Shown one piece after another: positions 1 through 7,585 of a stretch of DNA of 7,585 bases (positions are counted from its first letter, which is position 1; each line of letters opens with the position of its first letter). Made by a program: the position numbers and the translations under genes. The stretch comes from Bacteroidota bacterium (lineage in GTDB: Bacteria; Bacteroidota; Bacteroidia; Cytophagales; Cyclobacteriaceae). The stretch spans positions 1 to 7,585 of the forward strand of contig JAHEMS010000163.1 in NCBI GenBank assembly GCA_024643595.1, read 5' to 3'. The notes beneath the pieces are model-generated. The model saw only the letters and a program-made list of their open reading frames with translations, was not told the origin of the DNA and made no database searches.

Positions 1-386
1 ACGGAGCTATCGTGTTGAGCTTGGTGGGCGCCATGCTGGGGTTATCCTATTTATTAGGGCAGCGCCATAAAGATCGGGCCACTGGTGAGCCTTATGAAGG
101 CGGTATTCTAAGTACGGGTTCTGCAAGTCTTCGTTTCTCCTCCCAATTCTACCTGATCGCCATGCTGTTTGTCATTTTCGATGTCGAGACCATGTTTATT
201 TTTTCGTGGGCCATTGCCTTTGAAGAGTTGGGTTGGTACGGTTACGGAGGCGTGATGATTTTTATTATCCTTTTGGTAGTAGTGCTTATCTATGAATGGA
301 GAAATGGTGCCCTTGATTTTGGACCCGATGGCAAGAAAATATTGAAGGCGTCTAAAAACATTCCACTAAAAACATTTCCTCAATGA
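1..386 (+). CDS. nuoA: NADH-quinone oxidoreductase subunit A (5'-truncated by window edge)
   Basis: NuoA is a small membrane subunit of complex I (ND3 homologue) at the junction of the peripheral and membrane arms near the quinone site. The frame is open to the left edge, with sense codons from base 3, so the GTG at 12 is very probably internal and the real start lies outside the window. The first membrane helix is cut. The next part holds the family loop EPYEGGI (about 87-107) and GSASLRFS, then a second helix (about 147-221) with the conserved acidic FDVE at 177-188, and a third helix (about 243-296) followed by NGALDFGP. The ND3-type cysteine of the loop is absent, as in E. coli, which has SGI where this protein has GGI. 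The last codons overlap nuoB by four bases (ATGA), which suggests translational coupling. Identification is firm; only the true start is unknown. Confidence 0.95.
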   Translation, partial: GAIVLSLVGAMLGLSYLLGQRHKDRATGEPYEGGILSTGSASLRFSSQFYLIAMLFVIFDVETMFIFSWAIAFEELGWYGYGGVMIFIILLVVVLIYEWRNGALDFGPDGKKILKASKNIPLKTFPQ

Positions 387-1018
387 AGTGGTGGTTAAAT
401 AAACCCGGCCAAACAACACCACTTACAGGAACAGGGTCCTTCGAGGAAACTATTCAACAAAATATTTTACTTACTTCCGTGCAGGCTCTCCTTGGTTGGG
501 GAAGGAAAAATTCCATGTGGCCCTTTCATTTTGGATTGTCATGTTGCTTTGTTGAAATGGCAACCAGCATGACGCCTAAATATGACGTCGCCCGCTTTGG
601 TGCTGAAGTGATTCGTGGAACACCTCGCCAGGCTGATGTGATGATTATAGCGGGAACCGTATTCATAAAAATGGCGCCAATCATTAAGCGCTTGCACGAA
701 CAAATGATGGAACCCCGTTGGGTGATTTCAATGGGCTCGTGCGCCAACTCAGGAGGAATGTACGATATCTATAGCGTAGTTCAGGGGGTTGATAAGTTTC
801 TACCCGTTGATGTTTATGTGCCCGGTTGTCCACCTCGACCTGATGCTTTTATGGAGGGTCTGACACTACTGGCAAAATCTGTAGGTAAAGAGAAACGTCC
901 ACTGAGTTGGACCATCGGTGAACAAGGTGTGATTAAGCCAGCTAAGATTTCAGTGAAAGAAACGAAGATTCAATATCGGAAAGACATGGTTAGTTTTCGT
1001 TCTCCTGATGAAATATAA
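383..1018 (+). CDS. nuoB: NADH-quinone oxidoreductase subunit B
   Basis: NuoB is the PSST-type subunit that carries the [4Fe-4S] cluster N2, the last electron carrier before quinone, on the cytoplasmic side where the arms meet. The 211-residue protein shows the N2 ligands: adjacent C54 and C55 (GLSCCFVEM), C120 (MGSCANSGG) and C149 (VPGCPPRP). VARFGAEVIRGTPRQAD at 69-85 and the long GGMYDIYSVVQGVDKF block are family signatures. The C-terminal tail ending RSPDEI closely parallels the E. coli protein (RTPDEI), one sign of the E. coli-type enzyme. Where I recall GTCFTKMAP in E. coli this protein has GTVFIKMAP. The ATG overlaps the nuoA stop (ATGA), which fixes the start and implies coupled translation. 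Unlike most nuo operons, 199 bp separate it from nuoCD. Confidence 0.98.
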   Translation: MKWWLNKPGQTTPLTGTGSFEETIQQNILLTSVQALLGWGRKNSMWPFHFGLSCCFVEMATSMTPKYDVARFGAEVIRGTPRQADVMIIAGTVFIKMAPIIKRLHEQMMEPRWVISMGSCANSGGMYDIYSVVQGVDKFLPVDVYVPGCPPRPDAFMEGLTLLAKSVGKEKRPLSWTIGEQGVIKPAKISVKETKIQYRKDMVSFRSPDEI

Positions 1019-1217
1019 ATGTGTGTAATAAACTATATATGTATATGATTGATTTTTTTGCTTGTGATACTTATTTTCTTAGTACCCATTTGGCTCAAGG
1101 AGTCTAGGTTGTTGGTAACTAAACATGAGTAATCATAATGCTTGTTATTTGTAAAATTTTTTAATGTTAGTGAATGAGTTAGGTAAATAATTGAAGTAGG
1201 CACAAAAGTCAAATCCC
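1019..1217 (+). other. A/T-rich nuoB-nuoCD intergenic gap, no gene recognised
   Basis: This 199-bp stretch is clearly richer in A/T than the flanking genes, at roughly 30% G+C by hand count. It has many stop codons; the only ATG frames are under about ten codons, for example at 1019 and 1124. I found no clear match to the Bacteroidota promoter consensus (TAnnTTTG with an upstream TTG), no stem-loop followed by a T-run that would make a convincing terminator, no terminal inverted repeats and no tRNA. Long T and A runs occur near 1052-1058 and 1153-1162. It could hold an internal promoter or an untranslated leader for nuoCD, or be decayed DNA; the sequence alone does not decide. Confidence 0.6.
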
Positions 1218-3000
<1,783 letters not shown>

Positions 3001-3009
3001 TATTTGATC

Positions 3010-3474
3010 ATGCTTTCGACTGAAGAAATAAAAGAAATAGAACACGCCATTAAACTGGTGCCTCATAAAAAGGCAGCCAGTGTGGAGGCACTGAAAGTTG
3101 TTCAGGAACACCGAAGGTGGGTGTCGGATGAAAGTTTGCGTGATGTTGCAAAATTCCTGGATATGAGTCCCGAGGAATTGGATTCAGTAGCTACATTTTA
3201 CAATATGATCTTCCGCAAAGAAGTAGGTAAGCATGTGATTTTAGTTTGCGATAGCATCAGCTGTTGGGTTATGGGCTATGAAAATTTACGTGATCAACTC
3301 TTCAATCGGCTTGGCATCAAATATGGCGAAACCACACCGGATGGTTTATTCACCGTATTGCCGAATTGTTGCCTGGGCACATGCGACTGCGCGCCGGCTT
3401 TTATGATTGATCATGATTTGTATAGAAATGTGAAAGAGGAACAATTAGAAGAAATACTGAAGAGGTATGACTAA
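3010..3474 (+). CDS. nuoE: NADH-quinone oxidoreductase subunit E
   Basis: NuoE is the 24-kDa thioredoxin-fold subunit of the NADH dehydrogenase module; it holds the [2Fe-2S] cluster N1a next to the FMN of NuoF. Counted from the ATG at 3010 it has 154 residues, slightly shorter than E. coli NuoE (166) mainly at the N terminus. The N-terminal helical region has AASVEALKVVQEHRRWV at 22-38 and VATFYNMIFR at 60-69. Cluster ligands are C80 and C85 (CDSISC) and C121 and C125 (CLGTC), the typical spacing of four, 35 and three residues. C120 and C127 are additional cysteines beside the motif. A TTG two codons earlier (3004) is possible but the ATG is favoured. The frame cannot extend far upstream because the AGAT repeat supplies a TAG at 2992. 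There is no Shine-Dalgarno, and the leader is largely the repeat itself. Confidence 0.96.
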   Translation: MLSTEEIKEIEHAIKLVPHKKAASVEALKVVQEHRRWVSDESLRDVAKFLDMSPEELDSVATFYNMIFRKEVGKHVILVCDSISCWVMGYENLRDQLFNRLGIKYGETTPDGLFTVLPNCCLGTCDCAPAFMIDHDLYRNVKEEQLEEILKRYD

Positions 3475-3540
3475 TCACAAGACAATGTCACCAAGATACT
3501 ACTTCGTGCATTTTGTCTTCAACTGATAGAATTGTAAACA
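3475..3540 (+). other. nuoE-nuoF spacer with motif shared with the nuoF-nuoG spacer
   Basis: This 66-bp gap holds CTTCGTGC at 3502-3509, followed by a TTTTG block and AATTGTA at 3530-3536 just before the nuoF ATG. The same two blocks occur in the same order ahead of nuoG. A 7-bp inverted repeat (AAGACAA 3479-3485 / TTGTCTT 3513-3519) with a 27-base loop is present but looks too weak to be a terminator. No Shine-Dalgarno is visible. Confidence 0.5.
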
Positions 3541-4839
3541 ATGGAGAAACCATTAACAGAACACATTCGCAAAGACGGCAGGCCGCTTACGCTCAAGGAG
3601 TATGAAGCAATAGGCGGTTATCAGGCGTTGCGGAAAATGCTGAAAATGACTCCGAAAGAAGTTCAAGCTCTTGTGAAGGATTCTAATCTTAGAGGAAGGG
3701 GAGGTGCTGGATTTAGTACAGGATTGAAATGGAGTTTCGTTCCTCAGGATGACACCAAACCAAAGTACCTCATCACCAACGCCGATGAGATGGAGCCTGG
3801 AACTTTCAAAGACAGAATTTTATTGGAGTGCACACCGCACCAGTTGATTGAGGGAATGATCTGTGCGGCTTATGCCATTCAGGCAAACATTTCATATGTG
3901 TATTTGAGATGGGCTTATAAGACAGCTGCCCAGGCAATCCTTAATGCTATTGATGAAGCTGAAAATGCAGGATATCTCGGAAAGAACATTCTGGGATCTG
4001 GGTACGATTTGGAAATGCATTTACATACGGGCGTTGGACGGTACATGTGTGGAGAAGAAACTGCTTTATTGAATTCCCTGGAAGGCAAGCGTGCAAATCC
4101 TCGAGCCAAGCCACCTTTTCCTCAGGTCAGCGGATTATTTGGAAGGCCCACCATTGTAAACAATGTAGAAACTTTATGTTGCCTGCCTCATATCATCAAT
4201 AACGGATCAGAGTGGTTTAAGAAATTAAGTTTAACAGCCGACGCGGGAACAAAACTTTATGGGGTAAGTGGTAAAGTGAAAAAACCCGGAGCCTGGGAGT
4301 TGCCAATGGGAGTTACCCTTCGTGAATTGATTGAAGAACATGCGGGTGGTATGCAAGACGGATTAAAGTTTCGTGGAGCATTGCCCGGAGGAGCTTCAAC
4401 GGATTTCCTGGTAGAACAACACCTTGATGTCAAAATGGATTACACCTCGGTGGCAGCGGCAGGAAGTCGACTTGGTACAGGAACAGTCGTAGTCTTGGAT
4501 GATAAAACTTGCCCGGTCGGATTTGTTAAAAACCTCGAACACTTCTTTGCACAGGAATCATGTGGATTTTGCACACCCTGTCGTGAGGGATTACCATGGG
4601 TTGAAAAAATTCTAACGGCTATAGATGCAGGTGAAGGCAATAGTGATGATATCAAATTGCTGGAACATCACACCAGGTATCTTGGCCCAGGCAATACATT
4701 TTGTGCTTTTGCACCCGGGGCTATGGAACCTCTGCAAAGCGCACTGAAATATTTCCGTGATGATTTTGAAAAGCATATTCATGACAAAAAATGTTCCTAT
4801 AAATTGATCGCAAATGCACTCATACACGAAGCTTCATAA
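3541..4839 (+). CDS. nuoF: NADH-quinone oxidoreductase subunit F (NADH-binding, FMN)
   Basis: NuoF is the 51-kDa catalytic subunit: it oxidises NADH at FMN and passes electrons to the [4Fe-4S] cluster N3. The protein has 432 residues (E. coli 445). The FMN-site glycine-rich loop GRGGAGFSTGLKW is at 52-64, NADEMEPGT at 80-88, and the nucleotide-binding CGEETALLNSLEG at 170-182; E181 matches the acidic residue linked to preference for NADH over NADPH. N3 ligands are C341, C344 and C347 (SCGFCTPCREG) and C388 (NTFCAFAPG). NADEM and the AMEPLQSALKYFRDDFE block at 394-410 are features shared with E. coli NuoF. One oddity: residues 123-126 read RWAY where E. coli, Thermus and mitochondrial homologues as I recall them have RGEY or RGEF. 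The start ATG has no Shine-Dalgarno but is the first ATG after the nuoE stop and gives a normal N terminus. Confidence 0.98.
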   Translation: MEKPLTEHIRKDGRPLTLKEYEAIGGYQALRKMLKMTPKEVQALVKDSNLRGRGGAGFSTGLKWSFVPQDDTKPKYLITNADEMEPGTFKDRILLECTPHQLIEGMICAAYAIQANISYVYLRWAYKTAAQAILNAIDEAENAGYLGKNILGSGYDLEMHLHTGVGRYMCGEETALLNSLEGKRANPRAKPPFPQVSGLFGRPTIVNNVETLCCLPHIINNGSEWFKKLSLTADAGTKLYGVSGKVKKPGAWELPMGVTLRELIEEHAGGMQDGLKFRGALPGGASTDFLVEQHLDVKMDYTSVAAAGSRLGTGTVVVLDDKTCPVGFVKNLEHFFAQESCGFCTPCREGLPWVEKILTAIDAGEGNSDDIKLLEHHTRYLGPGNTFCAFAPGAMEPLQSALKYFRDDFEKHIHDKKCSYKLIANALIHEAS

Positions 4840-4846
4840 TGCAGCA

Positions 4847-4869
4847 TTGTGTCTTCGTGCCTTTGTGAC
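4847..4869 (+). repeat. Degenerate tandem TTYGTG repeat in the nuoF-nuoG spacer
   Basis: Three successive 7-8 base units read TTGTGTC, TTCGTGCC and TTTGTGAC. They fill half of the 45-bp gap between the nuoF stop (4839) and the nuoG ATG (4885). The middle unit with its preceding C gives CTTCGTGC, identical to 3502-3509 in the preceding spacer. From memory, runs of TTCGTGTC-like units are common between genes in Bacteroidota and some other bacteria; I cannot confirm that here. The frame of nuoG happens to be open through it from the GTG at 4849, which can mislead start prediction. Confidence 0.55.
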
Positions 4870-4884
4870 AAACAAAATTGTACT

Positions 4885-7569
4885 ATGGTAACGATCTACA
4901 TCGATAATAAACCATACGAAGTGAAGCCAGGTAAGAACCTGCTCGAAACTTGCCTGACACTGGGCTTCGACCTGCCTTATTTCTGCTGGCATCCGGCATT
5001 AGGATCAGTTGGAGCCTGTCGACAATGCGCTGTTAAAATGTTCAAGGACGCGGATGATAAAACAGGGAGATTGGTAATGTCGTGTATGGAGGGTGTGACC
5101 AACAATCAGCGCATTTCGATCAGTGATAAAACGGCCGTTGATTTCCGTGAAGGAGTAATTGAATGGCTCATGACCAATCACCCGCATGATTGCGCCGTCT
5201 GCGATGAAGGTGGCTCGTGTCATCTTCAGGATATGACCGTGATGACCGGTCATGCTTACCGCCGATTCAATTTCAAGAAACGGACTCATGTCAATCAAAA
5301 CCTGGGTCCTTTCATCAATCACGAAATGAATCGCTGCATACAATGCTATCGATGTGTACGATTTTATAAAGACCATGCGGGTGGCGAAGATCTTGATGTG
5401 TTTGCATCGAAGAATAATGTCTATTTTGGAAGAAGCGAGCCCGGCACGTTGGAAAGTGAGTTCAGTGGCAACCTCTCTGAAGTTTGTCCTACGGGTGTGT
5501 TTACTGACAAAACATTAAAGAGCCATTACACGCGCAAGTGGGACCTGACCATGGCACCATCCATTTGCCAACATTGCAGCCTGGGGTGCAACATTATTGC
5601 AGGAGAACGGTATGGAGATTTGCGAATGATTGCTAACCGATATCATGGAGATATTAATGGATACTTCATCTGTGATCGCGGTCGCTTTGGATATGAATTT
5701 GTTAATGCCCCCAATAGAATACGTCAACCATTGCATATGGGCCAGCCGGTTGATGAAAGTCAAATGATCAGCGAAATTTCAACATTACTGACCAACTCGA
5801 AAGTGATAGTAATTGGCTCTCCAAGGGCATCGTTACAGTCAAATTTTGCTTTAAAGAAATTGGTTGGCGTTGCCAGTTTTCATAAAGGAGTGTCTCAACA
5901 AGAACAGGCATTAATGGAGTTGGCCGCGTCCATTTTGAAGGATGGATCTGTTCACGCACTCACCATGAAAGAAACAGAGAAAGCTGATGCTGTTTTCATT
6001 TTAGGTGAAGACCTGACCAACACCGCCCCGATGCTTGCATTGGCTGTGCGACAATCTGTACGGCAACAACCGATGCTGGAAGTTAGCAAATTGTCTATTC
6101 CTGAATGGAATGACGCTGCCGCTCGAGAACTTATTCAGGACAAAAAGGGCCCATTGTTCATAGCTACCGTTGTAGAAACAAAATTAGACAACATTGCTAC
6201 CAGGACCTTCCGCGCAGCTCCGCAAGACATTGCACGACTCGGCTTCGCAGTCGCTAATTTAATAGACTCATCATCACCTGCTGTTGCCAATTTAAGCGAA
6301 GATGAAAAGATGTTGGCCGATTCAATTGCGAAGAGTCTTTTAACTGCTGAGCGTCCGGCTATTATCTCTGGCACTTCCTGTCAAAGTGATGCTGTATTAA
6401 GAGCCGCAGCGAATGTGGCTTCTGCGTTACATAAACAGAATAAAAACACCGGAATAGTATTAACCTTACCAGAATCTAACTCACTGGGACTTGCTTTAAT
6501 GGGTGGGCAATCACTTAACGCCGCTTTTGAAAAAGTAAAAACTGATCAAGTCGACACCGTAATTATTTTAGAGAACGACCTTTATCGACATGGCCATGCA
6601 AAAATTATTGATGAGTTTTTATCGAAGTGTAAATCAGTCATTGTCATTGATCACAGTACAAACGCGACAACATCGAAAGCGCAATGGAACATTCCTGCCG
6701 GCACTTTTGCAGAATCCGATGGAATGATGGTTAACAATGAAGGCAGGACTCAGCGCTTCTTTCAGGTATATGAAAAGCCAACCATCAAGGAAAGCTGGCG
6801 ATGGATCATGAATATTGGCTCAGCCGTTGGCAATACTTCCATACAGCAATGGAAAAATTTCGATAGCGTAACCACCGCAATGGCCCACGAGGAGAATCTC
6901 TTCAGTGGTATTGAAAAAGTTTCTCCTTTGTCAAACTTCCGTATGATTGATGGTCAACGTGTTCCACGCGAACCCCATCGGTACAGCGGACGTACCGCTA
7001 TGCTCGCGAATGTCGCAGTGAGTGAACCCAAACCACCGGAAGATCAAGACTCTGGTCTATCATATACCATGGAAGGTACGCGCGCTTTGGCGCCTTCAAC
7101 GATGATACCATTCTTCTGGTCACCAGGATGGAATTCAGTTCAATCCGTTAACAAATATCAGGAAGAAGTAGGCGCGGCTTTGCGAGGAGGTAATCCGGGT
7201 GTTCGTTTGTTTGCGACAACCAGCAGCCAGTCGCAATACTTTAATGAGGTACCCGAGAAATTTAAGCCGGGTGAAAACAAGCTTTGGATTGTACCTATTC
7301 ATCATATCTATGGTTCTGAAGAACTTAGTGCAAAGTCGAACTCAGTTTCGAAACGCGTTTCACAACCCTATATTTTGATTAATGCAGAGGATGCTGCCAA
7401 CCTACAACTTAGCGAAGGTCAGGTAATTGAATTTGAAATGGATGGACAATCAATCAAGTTACCAGTGATGTTGAGCACTTCGATTTCAATGGGTTTGGCT
7501 GGAATCCCAATAGGGTTACCAAAACTGTCATTTATAGATTGCCCAGGATGGGGGCTATTAAATAAATAA
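4885..7569 (+). CDS. nuoG: NADH-quinone oxidoreductase subunit G
   Basis: NuoG is the large iron-sulfur subunit that conducts electrons from NuoF towards NuoI/NuoB. From ATG 4885 it has 894 residues (E. coli 908). The N-terminal ferredoxin domain binds [2Fe-2S] N1b through C34, C45, C48 and C67. H99, C103, C106 and C112 (HPHDCAVC) bind N5; C151, C154, C157 and C201 bind N4. A molybdopterin-oxidoreductase-like [4Fe-4S] domain keeps C228, C231, C235 and C263, the ligands of N7, which many complex I enzymes lack. These numbers coincide with E. coli NuoG as I recall it, which supports this start over the in-frame GTG at 4849; that would add 12 cysteine-rich residues encoded by the spacer repeat. 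The remainder is the catalytically inactive formate-dehydrogenase-like domain, with ESDGMMVNNEGRTQRFFQVYE at 610-630 and REPHRYSGRTAM at 695-706, ending in a dinucleotide-binding-like fold (about 827-890). Confidence 0.98.
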   Translation: MVTIYIDNKPYEVKPGKNLLETCLTLGFDLPYFCWHPALGSVGACRQCAVKMFKDADDKTGRLVMSCMEGVTNNQRISISDKTAVDFREGVIEWLMTNHPHDCAVCDEGGSCHLQDMTVMTGHAYRRFNFKKRTHVNQNLGPFINHEMNRCIQCYRCVRFYKDHAGGEDLDVFASKNNVYFGRSEPGTLESEFSGNLSEVCPTGVFTDKTLKSHYTRKWDLTMAPSICQHCSLGCNIIAGERYGDLRMIANRYHGDINGYFICDRGRFGYEFVNAPNRIRQPLHMGQPVDESQMISEISTLLTNSKVIVIGSPRASLQSNFALKKLVGVASFHKGVSQQEQALMELAASILKDGSVHALTMKETEKADAVFILGEDLTNTAPMLALAVRQSVRQQPMLEVSKLSIPEWNDAAARELIQDKKGPLFIATVVETKLDNIATRTFRAAPQDIARLGFAVANLIDSSSPAVANLSEDEKMLADSIAKSLLTAERPAIISGTSCQSDAVLRAAANVASALHKQNKNTGIVLTLPESNSLGLALMGGQSLNAAFEKVKTDQVDTVIILENDLYRHGHAKIIDEFLSKCKSVIVIDHSTNATTSKAQWNIPAGTFAESDGMMVNNEGRTQRFFQVYEKPTIKESWRWIMNIGSAVGNTSIQQWKNFDSVTTAMAHEENLFSGIEKVSPLSNFRMIDGQRVPREPHRYSGRTAMLANVAVSEPKPPEDQDSGLSYTMEGTRALAPSTMIPFFWSPGWNSVQSVNKYQEEVGAALRGGNPGVRLFATTSSQSQYFNEVPEKFKPGENKLWIVPIHHIYGSEELSAKSNSVSKRVSQPYILINAEDAANLQLSEGQVIEFEMDGQSIKLPVMLSTSISMGLAGIPIGLPKLSFIDCPGWGLLNK

Positions 7570-7572
7570 GCT

Positions 7573-7585
7573 ATGGATGATGCTA
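7573..7585 (+). CDS. nuoH: Probable start of subunit H (cut by window edge)
   Basis: An ATG at 7573 follows the nuoG stop after only three bases and opens a frame reading Met-Asp-Asp-Ala to the edge of the window. The sequence is too short for recognition by itself. The assignment to NuoH, the membrane subunit forming much of the quinone channel, rests on the usual nuo gene order, in which nuoH follows nuoG. Tight spacing suggests it is co-transcribed with nuoG. Confidence 0.5.

Noticed and set aside
1124..1153. Short ATG frame of nine codons in the nuoB-nuoCD gap as a leader peptide.
   Set aside because: It has no ribosome binding site, no run of regulatory codons and no adjacent terminator or antiterminator structure; frames this short are expected by chance.
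3479..3519. Inverted repeat AAGACAA/TTGTCTT between nuoE and nuoF as a terminator or attenuator.
   Set aside because: The stem is only 7 bp with a 27-base loop, has few G-C pairs and no following T-run, and a terminator in mid-operon would be unexpected.
5005..5376. A 123-codon minus-strand reading frame.
   Set aside because: It lies wholly opposite the iron-sulfur part of nuoG, which is strongly supported, and its translation resembles no family I know.
5566..5700. Molybdopterin-enzyme type [4Fe-4S] motif suggesting a formate dehydrogenase rather than NuoG.
   Set aside because: The N-terminal N1b, N5 and N4 ligands, full-length similarity to NuoG and the nuo gene context identify it as NuoG, whose later domain is a cofactor-free relative of those enzymes.

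Overview
The window is a stretch of a respiratory complex I (NADH:quinone oxidoreductase, nuo) operon, all on the + strand: the 3' part of nuoA, then complete nuoB, a fused nuoCD, nuoE, nuoF and nuoG, and the first four codons of what is probably nuoH. Every subunit resembles the E. coli-type enzyme rather than the mitochondrial/alphaproteobacterial type. NuoC and NuoD are one polypeptide, NuoB ends in a -PDEI tail like the E. coli protein, NuoF carries NADEMEPG, and NuoG keeps the extra N7 cluster ligands. Counted from the ATG chosen here, all sixteen NuoG cluster ligands fall on the residue numbers I recall for E. coli NuoG.

The host is probably a member of the Bacteroidota. This is inferred from medium-low G+C, the lack of Shine-Dalgarno sequences before the genes, A/T-rich gaps, and TTCGTG/TTTGTG-type intergenic repeats. 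No 16S rRNA or other taxonomic marker is present, so this is moderate confidence only.

Layout: nuoA (cut by the window edge) overlaps nuoB by an ATGA. A 199-bp A/T-rich gap with no recognisable gene follows, then nuoCD from a GTG start. The end of nuoCD runs into a perfect tetranucleotide microsatellite, twelve AGAT units (2953-3000), which supplies the nuoCD stop codon and fills most of the gap to nuoE. nuoE-nuoF and nuoF-nuoG are separated by 66 and 45 bp, and the two gaps share short sequence blocks. nuoG is followed after 3 bp by the presumed nuoH start.

Together the genes encode the whole peripheral arm. NuoEFG take electrons from NADH through FMN and clusters N3, N1b, N4 and N5 (with N1a and N7 off the main path). 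NuoB carries the terminal N2 cluster and NuoCD forms the quinone site against it. NuoA and the downstream NuoH belong to the membrane arm. The other membrane subunits (NuoI to NuoN) are presumably beyond the right edge.

No new multi-gene system is present. The points most worth a second look are the AGAT microsatellite at the nuoCD/nuoE junction, the unexplained nuoB-nuoCD gap, the shared leader motif before nuoF and nuoG, and an unusual RWAY in NuoF where RGEY is normal.
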